Origin: Iris pallida
Lineage: Eukaryota > Streptophyta > Magnoliopsida > Asparagales > Iridaceae
Assembly (NCBI GenBank): GCA_029216955.1
Contig: JANAVB010006998.1
Location: forward strand, 798,764-862,763
DNA: 64,000 bases
Reading direction: 5' to 3'
This document shows positions 10,901 to 22,007 of the stretch, piece by piece. The notes below the pieces were generated by a model. That model was not told the origin of the DNA and ran no database searches. It worked only from the letters and a program-made list of their open reading frames with translations. Made by a program: the position numbers and the translations under genes. Positions within the stretch are counted from its first letter, which is position 1; each line of letters begins with the position of its first letter.

Positions 10901-11533
10901 CTGGCCAAGTTACTGCGTAAATGGTTTCAGGTTCAAGTTAACAAATGCCCGAATAAGAGACGACTTCTTGGATTTTGATTCTACGAAGAATACCTGTTTG
11001 TGCATAAAATCTTTAAATTACAAAGACGTCGACCCAGGCAATGACTTCTTTGGCATCTTACGGGGATTGTGGAACTGACAAACAATTATGCTATAGAACC
11101 TTGTAAGATCGTCTTGTTCAGATGTGACTGGTTCGATCCGATCCAGGGTCGAGGTTGGAGAGTTGACAAACATGGTCTTATTGACATAAATTATCGTCGT
11201 CGATATCAAGCTTATGAGCCATTTGTTCTAGCAAGCCAGGCTCAGCTAGTTTACTTTACCAGCTATCCAAAACGAGGAGCCGGAAGATCAGATTGGTGGG
11301 CAGTCTGTAAGACTAAAGCTCAGAATACCTTCGATGTCGACGAGATAGCTTATCAGGAAGACGAACTACCTTTTATTACAAATATTATCGATGTGGACTC
11401 AACGAAAGTTCCTCATGACATGTTTCATCAATTGGAAGAGGTAGAAGTATTAGAAGAGGAAGAGAAAGTTGATAGAAGTGAAGAGGAAGAGGAAGAGGAA
11501 GAGGAACAAGATGAATTTTTAGAAGAGGATTGA
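7954..11533 (+). pseudogene. TNP2-type CACTA transposase (TNPD-like), multi-exon, broken
   Basis: The family protein cuts and joins CACTA ends. The start at 7954 (MAISMYLLDRSWMYNR) is the transposase-associated domain. It is interrupted by a stop at 8051 and resumes with CPCAKCQN near 8110. The TNP2 core follows in pieces: WMGYDKIDCC near 8630, the HYMFLTIIIPALNN segment near 9070, and CPYCMGR near 9310. A domain of the DUF4218 type spans 9841-10569, with intron-like GTAAGT and TTTCAG sites near 10566 and 10638. Further exons (10639-11080) lead to a DUF4216 domain (11069-11400) containing FRCDWFDPIQGRGW. The C-terminus is a run of glutamates ending at 11533. At least four stops or frameshifts (8051, 8790, 8905, 9387) show it is inactive. 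Confidence 0.85.
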
Positions 11534-11763
11534 ATATGTTTAATTTTCAGATGTAGTATGGTTTACTTTTGTTTTTTTTCAGATGTAGTATAGTTTACTT
11601 TTGTTTTAGCAACGTTAATAAGCGACGTTTTCAGATGTAGTATGGTTTACTTTTGTTTTGTCAGATATAGTATGGTTTACTTAGCGACGTTCCCTGGCTG
11701 TAGTATGGTATATTTTTGTTTTTTTAAGATGTAGAATGGTATACTTCTGTATTTGTTTCAGAT
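11534..11763 (+). repeat. CAGATGTAGTATGGTTTACTT repeats between the two CACTA genes
   Basis: Five imperfect copies of a unit of roughly 28-50 bp occur (about 11549, 11580, 11633, 11662 and 11699). Two of them contain AGCGACGTT, the subterminal motif. The block probably includes the TNP2 terminator and the promoter of the second gene. Confidence 0.5.
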
Positions 11764-13722
11764 ATGGGTCGATGTGGATCATTTGGTTCCGGTCCAGGTG
11801 GGAGTCGACGAGCCCGATCGTCTCCATCTACCACTCCTACCGACTCCTCATCCCTCCGTACTCCACCATACACTAGCGGTCTAGTCGCCGGCAGTGCCTC
11901 CATACCCGGCTCTAGCAGTTCGAGGCTAGAGCCTTCTTCTTCTACGTAGCCTGTACCGTCGAGTATTACAGAGGTCGACCCTATTATTGAGGAGCAGGTC
12001 GAGGCCCACGTCAAGGTCGAGGACGATGGCGAGGCCCACGCCGAGAGCGAGGGCGAGGCCGAGGGGCAGGCCACGGGCAGGGGCAGGGACAGGGGCATAG
12101 TGCTGCTCCCATCTGAGACAGATCCTCCGTGTCGCCCGAAGGGGGATCTGAGGTTGGAGATTTGGGCCTGTACTCGGACCAGGCGACAAGTAAAATTATT
12201 ACATTTAATTTGTTTAAATTTATTATAAACTTGTTTAATAAATTTTAATTTCCATTTGACAGGTATTATTCCTCCTCCATACACCGGGCGCTGGGTACAT
12301 TCCTGCGACAGAACTACGGGGGGCCCTGGATCAATTGGAGGGATGTCCCGGCCGACAGGAAGGCCTTCTGGTTTGAGCACTTTTCGTTACGTAAAAGTTT
12401 ATTTCCTTTTAACATTTAGTATGTTATGTTATAACTTATGTACTTCTATGATTTTTTCAGCGGACTTACTTCTTCCCTCTCCACCGCGCCGTTGCTGTCG
12501 AGGCTATATTTTCCACCGTCGCCAGCAAGCATATTAGGGATGCGATCACCGACCAAAAGGATCGCGACCGCCGGGGATTGCCTATTCAGGGTTGGATCTC
12601 TGCCGCCGACTGGACGATATTGAAGAGGAGATTCGATGAGAAAGCCTACAAGGAGAAGTCCGCAAAGTCTAAATGAGTGCGACAGGCGGGGTCGCAGTGG
12701 TATGGTGGATCAAGGTCCATCATGGATTTCTTCACCCATATGGTACGTATCTCGCCGTATACCCATAATTAATACTTTACAGTAATATATTTCTTTCAAC
12801 TTAACTGACAAATCATATAATAATTTCGTAACAGGTTGAATAGGGAGAAGACCCGAATATGGTGACCTTGTTCCTCGCCACGCTCAAGAAGGGAGAGCTG
12901 TTCGTAGACAACAAGGCCCGGGACACCTACGTAAGTTTTACTTAATGCTAGTTCATTAATATTAATTTTTAGTTACGTAAAAAATTCATATAGATGTTAT
13001 TTCTAGGCCGAGTTTTAGAAGTTTTACTTAATATTAGTGCATTAGTATATTAATTTTTAGCGACCACGTGAGAATTCATATAGATGTTATTTCTAGGCCG
13101 AGTTTTTGAGGCTTAGGGAGGCCGAGCCGACACGGGAGGAGGGACCTGGTGCTAGCATTTCCCAGCAGCCCCCGGCCGCAGCTCAGTCAGATGACGAGCT
13201 GTGGATGAGGGCCGTTGGTAGCATGCATAGGGGTACATACTATGGTATGGGCTCCTATGGTGCCTTTATTGCATCACAGTCCTCTGCGACCGCCACTAGT
13301 GTGCCCGGCCCCGTACAGACTGAGGAGTCGATCCGCCAGCAGGAGAGTGACGTCCTTGCGCAGATCGCAGCTCTGCGTGACAAGATGTTGCAGAGGATGG
13401 GGGCACCGCATAAAGATGATTCTGTGCTCATCTCACGCTTTGAGAGGCTGGAGGAGACTACGGAGGCACTACAACAGATGACCCGTGCTACGCAGGAGGC
13501 TATGCAGCGGTTGACCGAGCAGATACAACATTTCTAGGAGATGGCAACGGAGCGACCGTCTGCTGGTATGCCAGGAGCATCGTCTACATCCGACGGTATA
13601 CGGGAGGACATGCTCGTCCACCTGTTGTCACCGGAGGAGTATCAAACGATCCTGACGTTACGACGACAGTCATCTGGTGGCGCTCCTCCCCCAGCACCGG
13701 GTCCAGCTTCAGGCGATCAGTA
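11764..13722 (+). pseudogene. Ptta/TNPA-like second CACTA gene, multi-exon, broken
   Basis: The first exon (11764-11949, MGRCGSFGSGPGGSRRARS) is Ser/Pro-rich and followed by an acidic, Glu/Ala-rich stretch. After an intron (about 12190-12262), the segment with GRWVHSC read in another frame gives the plant-transposase (Ptta/En/Spm) signature around NYGGPWINWRDVP. It continues after a TTTCAG site at 12460 with the AVAVEAIFSTVASKHI-type stretch. The C-terminal exon (13100-13537) ends in a helical region with LEETTEALQQMTRATQEAM, likely coiled coil, followed by a short open stretch to 13722. Exon borders and frames are disturbed, with a stop near 12675 and others. In En/Spm the TNPA protein binds the subterminal motifs. 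Confidence 0.7.
12935..13106 (+). repeat. 86-bp tandem duplication at a TNPA-gene intron border
   Basis: Positions 12935-13020 and 13021-13106 are two copies of GTTTTACTTAAT...TTTCTAGGCCGAGTTTT. Each contains an intron 3' end and the start of an exon (GGCCGAGTTTT), so the acceptor is doubled. Confidence 0.7.
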
Positions 13723-14059
13723 GTTAAGGATATTGAGTTTGTACTGTACTATATTTTTCACTTTGTACGTATTTGGGGATATTCAGCTTTTTCGTTGAGG
13801 ATATTGAGTTTGTACGTATTTGCGGATATTGATTTGGTTTGTTCAGGATATTATATATTGATATTGTTTGTTGCGGATAGTATTTTTTCTTTATATTTTT
13901 TGTATATTTTGGAATGTATTATGCGTGCCGGTGTTGAATGTTCCACCGAGGGGGTCGACGAACCCAGGGATTGGATTCTGTATTTTTTGTTTTGTATTCT
14001 GTATTTTGGCTCAGGCTCCAGCTCCATTTGCTTTCTGGAACCTGTTTTTTAATTATTTT
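13723..14059 (+). other. CACTA 3' region, T-rich, no gene seen
   Basis: T-rich sequence with ATATTGAGTTTGTACGTATTT repeats (13727-13830) and several TTTGTATTTTG motifs. It probably carries the 3' UTR and poly(A) signals of the second CACTA gene. Short frames here are low-complexity. Confidence 0.4.
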
Positions 14060-14490
14060 TTTAATTTAGCAACTTTTTTAGCGACGTTAATATTCGTCGC
14101 TACATTTTTAGCAACATTAATAAATGTCGCTACTAGCATCACTAAATGCTGACGTGGCAACACGTGGCACCAAATCTGATGTCAGCTTGTCGTCGCCAAA
14201 ACGTCGCAAAAATGTCGCTAAACAGCGACCAAATCCTGACGTCGCCTTATACGTCGCTAATTAGCGTCAACGAGGAAACGTCGCAGATGACGTCGCTAAT
14301 TAGCGACGTTATTGACGTCGCTAAATAACGTCGCCCGAACGACGTTTTACGATGTTTTCTCGTTTAGCGACACGTATTTTTCCGTCGTTCATGAAACGTC
14401 GCCAAAAACGTCGCTAAATTCTCTTAGCGACGTTTTCGTCGAGTATAGCGACATTTTCTAACGTCGCTAATCTGACAAATTTTTGTAGTG
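14060..14490. repeat. CACTA right subterminal repeats and terminal inverted repeat
   Basis: Dense copies of AACGTCGCTA and TAGCGACGTT occur in both orientations from 14075 to 14475, then the terminus ...TTTTTGTAGTG. Hairpins can form between neighbouring opposite copies, for example around 14270-14330. Confidence 0.85.
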
Positions 14491-14493
14491 TGA

Positions 14494-15400
14494 AGAACAT
14501 CCCACTGGAGGATTTTTGTGGACCTATTGCCCATTTGTGCATCTGAAAATACGAGCAAATAGATTTAAATAATATTTTGTGGACCTACTACTCTTTAGTG
14601 CACCGATGGTGCGAGTAATAGATTAGGATAACTTTTATGGACTTACTACCATTTTTGTGTACTGGCGATACGAGTACTGATAATAAGTGGGGAGAAAACC
14701 AACATATTTACTCAGGATTTGAATGATATTTTGTGGACCTACTACTCTTTGGTACACCGGTGGCACGAGTAATAGATTAGGATAATTTTTTTGGACTTAT
14801 TACCATTTTTGTGTATTGGTGATGCGAGTACTGATAATAAGTGGGGAGAAAACTAACATATTTACTCAGAGGTAATGAGAACATGGTAAATATGGGTCGA
14901 AACAAAGCCTTCCTACTCAGAGGTAATGAGGACATGGTAGGAGTAGGCCAAATGGGGATACCCAGAACAACTCAGAGGTGTTATCAACGTGGAAGTTCTA
15001 TGTATTGGGTGATTGGTTTGTGATGGACGGAAAAACAACTCAGAGGTAATATGGAAATGGTTATTTTTTTTCGTTGGGGAATTTTGTGGACCTATTACCC
15101 TTTTTGTGCACTGACAGTGCGAGTAATAGATTAGGATAAGTTTTATGGACCTATTACCCTTCTGCGCACTGGTGGTGCGGGTAATAGATTTTGAGAGAAA
15201 CTCCTGGTGGAAAAAAGCTATGACGAGGAAGTTCATAGATATGACCAAGGGATGAGATATGAATTCATTCGGAGTAGTCAGAGAGTAAGTTAAGTGGTAC
15301 CTGAGGGTACATAACTCAACAATCTGGGAGGTTTGAAGTCGGAGTGTAAGTTCAGCGATACTAGAGGGTATATAACTCACAATCTGAGGGATAGTTGGAA
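14494..15400 (-). repeat. Tat1 3' UTR tandem repeats, copy 1
   Basis: Units of about 60-110 bp carry TTTTGTGGACCTA(C/T)TACC, a gene-free middle, and GTGCGAGTAATAGATTAGGATAA, separated by ACTCAGAGGTAATGAGGACATGGTA units. The same repeats recur at 15956-16990. Tandem repeats between integrase and polypurine tract are typical of Ogre/Tat elements. Each unit has a small dyad around the G-T-G-C core. Confidence 0.75.
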
Positions 15401-15408
15401 GGTGTCGT

Positions 15409-15955
15409 TTAGACATAGTATTTCTTGAGGAACTTGCCGTTGATGGACATCATGAGCAAGTCTCAATTTTGTTTTGCGAGACGGTACGCGCCGTTAGAGA
15501 ACACGGTCTCGATGATGAACGGTCCCTTCCATTTAGGCTGGAATTTGTCGGGGGTCTTGTGGGTCCTGGCCATTGGTCTGCGAATGGCCGAGACAAGATC
15601 GCCAACTTGGAATATTCTCTGTTTGACTTTCTTGTTGAAAGCCCGAGAGATGCGCGCTTGGTAGAACTCTATGCTTTGTTGAGCTTGTAAACGTTTCTCA
15701 TATAATGCTTCCAATTTTTGTAGCCGTCGACGGTAGTTATCGTCTGTCGTTAACCGGTAGGTAAGGGCCACTCGAAGTGAGAGGATCTGAGTCTCCAATG
15801 GAAGGACTGCCTCTCTCCCATAAAACAAGGAGAACGGTGTATTTCCTGTAGCCGTCCGAATTGTCGTGCGATACGCCCATAAGCACTCGCCAAGCTTTTT
15901 ATTCTAGTCGCGTTTGTTTGCAGACACAAACTTTTTTGAGGAGCTAGTAATAGCA
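15409..15955 (-). pseudogene. Tat1 integrase C-terminal fragment
   Basis: On the minus strand the frame keeps the last ~180 residues of a gypsy integrase. Visible features are the LGECLWAYRTT region, YGREAVLPLE, the helical QKLEALYEKRLQAQ segment, the GDLVSAIRRP turn and the FQPKWKGPFII C-terminal motif, then NGKFLKKYYV and a stop at 15409-15411. A tryptophan codon has become TAG near 15910, and one frameshift lies near 15460. The zinc-binding domain and catalytic core are missing because the fragment abuts repeat copy 2 at 15955. It cannot encode a working integrase. Confidence 0.85.
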
Positions 15956-16999
15956 TTTTGATAAAGAACATCCCCTGGGGGGACTTTTTGTGGACCTATT
16001 GCCCTTTTGTACATTTTTGAAAATGCGAGCAAATATATTTTGTGGACCTACTACTCTTTGATATACCGATGGTGCGAGTAATAGATTAGGATAATTTTTG
16101 TGGACTTATTACCATTTTTGTGTACTGGCGATGCGAGTACTGATAACAAGTGGAGAGAAGACCGACATATTTACTCAGAGATAATGAAGACGTGGTAAAT
16201 ATGGGTCTGAAGTAGAGCCTCCCTACTCAGAGGTAATGAGGACGTGGTAGGAGTAGGCCAAATAGGGATACACAGAACAACTCAGAGGTGTTATCAACAT
16301 GGTAGTTCTATGTATTGGGTGATTTATTTCTGATGGACGGGAAAACAACTCAGAGGTAATATGGACGTGGTAGTTTTTCTCGTTGGAGAATTTTGTGGAC
16401 CTATTACCCTTTTTGTGCACTAGTAGTGCGAGTAATAGATTTGAATGATATTTTGTGGATCTACTACTCATTGGTACACCGATGGTGTGAGTAATAGATT
16501 AGGATAACTTTTATGGACCTATTATCCTTCTGCGTACTGGTAGTACGGGTAATAGATTAGGATAACTTTTGTGGACCTATTACCCTTCTGCGCACTGGTG
16601 GTACGGGTAATAGATTTGAAACAAAACCCAACAGAGGTGATAGGTTTCATGGTCTTAACACAGTGTATTTTATCCCAGGTTGGGGTACAGGTGTTAAGTC
16701 GGAAGATTATCGGTATCAGAGGTAATATGGACGTGACACACGATAATCAGGACCAGGAAGTTTGCTCAGGGATAAAGATGAACTGGGCAGACTCCTGTGA
16801 GGTAAAGCATTAGAGTGGGAGTTCAGAGGTATCATCGTACATGACTCACCACTCATGGAGATGCAATAGAGTATGAGTTCAGAGGTGTCATCGTATGTGA
16901 CTCACTACTCAGGAAGATGTGATGGAGTGTGAGTTCAGCGGTACTATCGTACATGACTTGCTACTCAGGGAGATGTGTTGGTTTTGAGGGAGTACCAGC
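15956..16999 (-). repeat. Tat1 3' UTR tandem repeats, copy 2
   Basis: This repeats the block at 14494-15400 in the same orientation, starting with AAAGAACATCCCC as against GAAGAACATCCCA at 14492, and with the same GTGGACCTA and ACTCAGAGGTAAT units. It is displaced into the pol region, between the protease part and an integrase fragment, which shows a rearrangement. Confidence 0.8.
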
Positions 17000-17045
17000 A
17001 TGTCCTTTAGACATAGTATTTCTTCAGAAATTTGCCATAATAATG
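17000..17045 (-). pseudogene. Second copy of the Tat1 integrase terminus
   Basis: The minus strand reads ATGGCAAATTTCTGAAG...TACTATGTCTAA with the stop at 17007-17009. This matches the end of the integrase fragment at 15409-15445 (NGKFLKKYYV). It is directly joined to the protease linker upstream, marking the deletion junction of RT, RNase H and integrase. Confidence 0.65.
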
Positions 17046-18300
17046 TCGGAGTTGACAGCTGCAGAGGCGATCGCCGACCGCTGACGTAATTCAGACCTAG
17101 GGTAGCCTCCATGTTGTACCCCTATTTTTGCATGAAGTACTTGGCCTGAGGACTATGCAGGTTGAGCAGTAGTCTCCCAGTATCGGGTTCAAGATCAAAC
17201 TCTTGAGGCATGAAGGGTTGAGATCCTTCTTTTTGGCCAAAGATGCCTGAGACTAGGAAGTAGGCATCTTTAATAGGAGTAAGTCGTCTTGCGGTATGGA
17301 AGGTTGTCACATCATTAGGAGAGGGACTATCCACCCTTGCAACCAGATACTTTGTGAGTTCTGCATCTTCTTCTGCTACCCCCTGCATGACCGGAGGTTG
17401 GGACGCTGTCTTGGGCAACTTGACCACCAAGGGTTCAGCTTGAGGTATTGACTTGCCTGAGAGTGTTGGATCGATACTTGGCTGCTGGCTCGTCCTGGGA
17501 AGACGGATGACAATTGGCTCAGCAAGGGACTTTGTGTCGTTCGGTCGCATTTGAGTAGATTTTAGCAATCGAATTACCATCGGTGTTACAGAGGGCCTTG
17601 TATCTTCCTGTTGTCTTTGATTGGATTTCGGCAGTCGGATCACTATTGGCCCTATGACAGATTTTGGCTCCTTGCTGGATCTCGGGAGATGGATGACCAT
17701 TGGTTCCAACTGCGTAGGTGAGGCAGAAGAACCGAGCACCTCTTTATGCAAGGTTGCGACGAGGGGTACGGCCTTGCCCGATTTACATGTTTGGAGATGA
17801 ATTCTCAAGGGTTCTTCTGGCCCTGTGATGACTTCCAGTTCGTCAGTTATATGTTTCCTGAATTCGTCATATAGACAAGCCTCCGAAGAGTAATAAGATT
17901 CAACCCCTTTGAAGGGATCGATGTCGGCGAATTCAGTTTTCACGGAACCGTACTTACTGACATACTTGAAACACTGGTGAAGGGTGGATGGCACGATCAT
18001 ATAGTCATGTATCCACGGACGTCCCAGGAGAATGTTGTAGGAGGTGTCTACATCTATGACGTAGCAGGTAACTTCCGTCTTCAGGTCACCAATCTGGCAT
18101 TTCAATCAGATCTTCCCTAGGGGATAGCCCCGAGTTAAAACCGCTAATGACAGTGTTGGTCGCTGCTAGCCGGTGCATAGGGATGCCAAGGAGTTGGAGC
18201 AAGCTTTTCGGGATGATGCTTATGACGAGCCAGGGTCGATATGCATCCGATCCACTTTGATGTCGCCTATGTATCCAGTGTTGTACAAAGGGCGATCATG
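17046..18300 (-). pseudogene. Tat1 protease and linker to RT
   Basis: The retropepsin cleaves the Gag-Pol polyprotein. The active-site region is at the upper end (near 18230), with ID-P-G-S-S in place of the usual D-T/S-G, a form common in Tat elements. The fold continues through LLQLLGIPMHRL and EVTCYVIDVDTSYNILLGRP (18105-18000), the typical end of the domain. After it comes a long linker with repeated (V/I)IRLP(K/R)S units (17750-17400) and a G-patch-like MQK-x-GYN piece at 17110-17140. The open frame 17122-18105 is 327 codons. Stops separate the active-site part from the rest. RT, which should follow, is absent. Confidence 0.75.
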
Positions 18301-19275
18301 CAAATTGGACTTGATCAACATGTCCTGAGGAGTAAATATGATGTTAGGCATTGCATCTGTGCTATCTCCGCCCTGTAGATCTGCTGGCGGGTCTTCCCCT
18401 GGAGGCTTGACCTGAGCTAGGTAGGCGTCAGCATTTTGGAGTGCTTCGCTTAATGCGACACGAAGATCCTTGGAGAGCCTTAGGAGCTCGTATAGCAACA
18501 ACTTTACTGACATATTAGCCAATTGTGCTAATATGTCGAAGTTGTAAGGTCTCTCCAGTTCCTGAGGTACATCATTGCGGAGTGGCCTGTCGAAGCGGGT
18601 TTCCTTTATTTTGGACTTATCCGCCAGTGGAGGCTGAGATGGCCTTGGAACATCGGAGGGAGGCAACGTTGCTGGCTAAGGATCTTCGGCTGAACTATCC
18701 CGTATGGGCGGGACTTGTGCTCCAGACCGGGTAATAATGGCTGTAGCTTCCTCAGCCTCGGCTGAAATTGTATGGCAGGATCTAGACTTCCCGTCCTTTT
18801 TCTTGCTGGTAGGAGATGACACCCCCTGAGTAACTTCGGGCACCAAGTCTGGATGCACCCACATGATCTCTCCTCGTTATGTGGTGAGGGGTACCAATCC
18901 AGATGTCTGGCTCCGGACGGGTGGAAGAGTAGTAACCTCCTTCGTTGCCCGAGGGACAGGTATGACCCCGTCTGGAGTGCTTGTTCGAGAGAAATTGCCA
19001 AACTGAATAGACACCATATTTGCCGCCACGGTAACCTCTTCAAAGTCTATCGACAGAGCTTTGGAGTCGATAAGACTCTAAATTTACCGCTTCAATTGGA
19101 AGCAATCATGAGTGGCATGATAGACATAGCGGTAGAAGTGACAATACTTTGGGTCCTCCATTTCTGCTGCTCGGGGCTCGCGCCTTGGTGGGAGGAGCTG
19201 GATCCTACCCCCTTGTAAGAGCATATTGAAGATAGGTTTGACATGACTATCTTCAAATGAGTAATTAACCTTGGG
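18220..19275 (-). pseudogene. Tat1 Gag C-terminus and Gag-protease junction
   Basis: The minus strand has frame-shifted pieces typical of Tat polyproteins. A knuckle-like YCHFYRYVYHATHDCF lies at about 19090-19140. A Ser/Pro-rich linker with SGAQVPPIRD follows at 18700-18760. The helical ELERPYNFDILAQLAN segment lies at 18520-18570, then DMLIKSNLHDRPLYNTGYIGDIKVDRM just before the protease active site. The same PYNFDILAQLAN segment is conserved in Tat2 at 24258-24295. Several stops and frameshifts break it. Confidence 0.7.
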
Positions 19276-20472
19276 CTACGGACCTTCCGCCTGTTTTTGT
19301 TCGGGTTTCGGAGTCGCATCAGTGACCATGGCCTGTTTGCCCTTATTGTCCCGGTTGGTGGTGGTGCCACTGTTGTTGTTACTGGAGGTAGAACCAGGTC
19401 GTCTGCCCTTATCTTCTCCATCTGGGATGTGTAATCCCATCTGGCAAGCCTTCTTCAATTTTGCCTCTACGTTGGTAGCACTTATGATGAAGGTCGTCCA
19501 ATCCCTGAACTGATCGTCACCCATCCAGAGGCTAATTGTAGGGAGCAACTTCTTCTGGCAGATTTCAATCAAGAAGCTCTCGGGATTGCCTTGGGATAAT
19601 CTCATTGCAGTTTGGCGGAACCGCTCGATATAGTTCCTTGTTAGCTTCCTTTCTCCCTGAACGACGTCCATGAGAGACGACATCGTCACATCATGCCCCA
19701 CTTCGTAAAATTTTTCCAGGAACATGTGTTTGAAGCCGTCAAAAGAATGAATGCAGTTGTCGGGAAGGTTGCGGTACCAGTCGAATGCGATCCCCTCCAA
19801 TGCTTCGATGAATAATCGCGTAAGGATGGCGTCACTATGCGGCAAATGGTCGATTGTGACCTCAAAGTAAGTCATGTACCGACTAGCAGAGGTCTTCCCA
19901 TCATAAGAATCGATATAGAACGGCTTGTACCACGATGGAAAAGGCACGTCTCTCCATGCAACGGGATATGGTTGTCGTATTTTGAGATCCCGAGAGGAGT
20001 CTCGAGCATTGAACATTGCCCGAAGCTCCTGGACTTCCCTCCTTGCCTCCTTGGCTTTATCTGCAGCTGAAGGAACGGATGTTGCTAAGGGATTATCACC
20101 CAAAGGAGGGGCGATCGTATTGGAGTCCGTGTTGACTGTGGGTCCCAGGCTTGTTTATTCGGGCAACCTCGCTGGTTGAGTTGGCAAGGCGACTTTGATC
20201 TCGTCCACGGACTTGACCAATGACAGGAGCATGGCTTCCAGCACTTCTCGATCAGAAGGTGCTTCATGATCATCGTCAGCCATAAAGACTATCCTCACGT
20301 GGGTAGAGGTGGAAGGGATTGTGGCAGAGGTACTATCTGTGTCGTACCTTTGTATAGAGAAATCGTCAAGGAATGTCGGAATATCATCTTCCTCTGACTC
20401 GGAAGGTGTGCTACCCCCTGTGCAAGAAGCCGCATCGTCTTGGTGAGGGTGGTGGCCCTCAGGGAAATCCAA
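19276..20472 (-). pseudogene. Tat1 gag (capsid), one internal stop
   Basis: This would be the structural protein that packages the element RNA in the cytoplasm. The frame starts at 20472 (MDFPEGHHPHQDD), has one stop near 20157, and continues to 19276. The capsid domain is recognisable by F-x-G-K-T/S at DSYDGKTSASRYMTYF, then LPHSDAILTRLFIEAL, DWYRNLP, SF-x-F-KHMFLEKFYEVG, LMDVVQGERKL and YIERFR. All of these are the retrotransposon-gag pattern of plant gypsy elements. A Gly/Asn/Thr-rich tail follows. The start is chosen as the first Met of the continuous frame and is not certain. Confidence 0.85.
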
Positions 20473-21985
20473 GTCTGTTGCACAGTTCTAGGGGACCTCT
20501 ATCCCGGTATGTGCTCTTGGTACACTGGCTTATCGCATACATTGAGGGGACTGCTACTCCCAGCTTCATCTACTAACAAGGAAGCCGAAGGCGCACCCCG
20601 GGTGCCGGAAGCTTCTTTTTGGATCGAGTGCCTAAATAGACATCCCATGTGGTTGTCGATGGGAACCCCCCCAGATGAGGGTCTCCTTGCAATACTGGCT
20701 GAGATGGCCGGGCTGGAAGAGCCTATTTTCTTTCCTCCCTTGCCAGGAGGAACCTTTTGAGTTGAATTACAGGAGACGAAAGGAAACTCCTCGTCCCCTG
20801 GAATTTGCACATGTTTCTTGAGTTATTGTCAGACAGGTGCTGGCTGCTGTAGTCGCTGGAAAATTGACTACCGATCTTCAGGTGTTGCTGATTTGTCGCA
20901 GCAGTTGATGATAACTTGGGTGCAACGACGCCCTGAGAGGGACTCATTGCATGCCGACGCTGCCATCTTGCGTTTGTGAGTAATCACGTCACGTAAGTTG
21001 GTAGGAAGTTGCTCTACCTTTGTACCAAACTTGTGAACTCGGGTAACCCGAGCGCACGGGTGCTTAGGTATCATGTTTGCTCCCTGATCCGTGGCAAGTA
21101 AAAGCACTTGCTCTGGATCTTTAGAGGGAGACTTTAAAGACCCACCCTGTTCGTTAGCCCTGGGGGACTGGACGCGGGTGGTTCTGTACAACTTTCCGTC
21201 AGGAGCCCGTGTAACAGTCAACGGGGTCCGCTGACAATCAGCAACTTGGACAGTTGACTGGGCTGGTTTCCCTAGACTTTTTTAACTTAGCGCCCGAAGG
21301 TGCATAGTAAAAAGGGTCCGAATTGATAAATCCCACATCCTCAGTTGGTCGCATGGCGTCAGGCCCACATGAGAGGCGGTCGAACACAGAGCTTCTGACA
21401 GAGCCGCATGAGACATCTTATTTGAGGCCAGGATTGGCTGTCGCATGGGCTACCTTCTTGCGGCTAGAGTTGGCTGCCGCATGGACCATCTTCCTGCGGC
21501 CAGAGTTGGCTGCCGTATGGAACACCTTCCTGTAGCCAGAGTTGGCTGCCGCATGAGTTGTTTGTCTGCGACCAGAGTCGACTGCCACATGGACAGACTA
21601 TCCATCTCCTCTATGCGGCTTCTTCTTTGTCCGCATGGATTTCCCTTGTGCCCCCAAAAACTCAGCATCGTAGTATTTTCCTCTGCTAGATTTGGGGACA
21701 ATGGGGTCCACTGCAGTCGGAAACAAAGCCGCAGGAGAGTTCTGGTCACCGTCTTGGGCTACAGAAGGTGCTTCTTCGAGAACTTGGTCGGGGGCAACAG
21801 TTTTGCGCACCGACGTCTTGTGAGTCCTTTTTGGGTTGGATCGCTTCTGAGACGGGCTGGCGCTCCCTTCAGAGAGCATTTCTTCGAAGGCTTGTTGGTC
21901 GAAACGAATCACAAGCATTTGCTGCGTAGAGCCGATCTTGGACGCGTCAGATTGCATCACCAGCTTCTCATCAGAGGAGAAGGAC
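20473..21985 (-). pseudogene. Tat1 leader region with broken upstream ORF(s)
   Basis: Between the primer site and gag the minus strand carries an open frame of 139 codons from 22017 to 21598 and further open pieces at 21221-20868, 20947-20723 and 20810-20499. Ogre elements are known for an extra ORF upstream of gag, and this fits that position. The pieces are Ser/Thr/Lys-rich and I recognise no domain. Frameshifts separate them. On the opposite strand, GCCGCATGG and GAGTTGGCTG repeats of about 35 bp (21420-21600) run through the first ORF. Confidence 0.45.
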
Positions 21986-21986
21986 G

Positions 21987-22004
21987 TCCCCAGCAAAGTC
22001 GCCA
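21987..22004 (-). promoter_or_regulatory. Primer binding site of Tat1 (tRNA-Arg type)
   Basis: The minus strand reads TGGCGACTTTGCTGGGGA, three bases after the LTR end ...GGCAAACA. Ogre elements use a tRNA-Arg primer with a nearly identical site (TGGCGACTCTGCTGGGGA). This confirms the orientation and the LTR end at 22008. Confidence 0.8.
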
Positions 22005-22007
22005 TCG

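Larger units (their letters stand above)
6651..14490 (+). mobile_element. Complete CACTA (En/Spm) DNA transposon, decayed genes
   Basis: The element begins CACTACTAAAATCTG and ends ...AAATTTTTGTAGTG, giving inverted termini CACTAC(T/A)AAAA(T/A). It is flanked by TGA at 6648-6650 and TGA at 14491-14493, the 3-bp target duplication expected of CACTA elements. The length is 7,840 bp. Both ends are packed with subterminal copies of AGCGACGTT and its complement. Inside are a TNP2-type transposase gene (7954-11533) and a Ptta/TNPA-like gene (11764-13722), both on the plus strand and both broken. It is inserted into the 3' UTR of Tat1. Confidence 0.95.
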
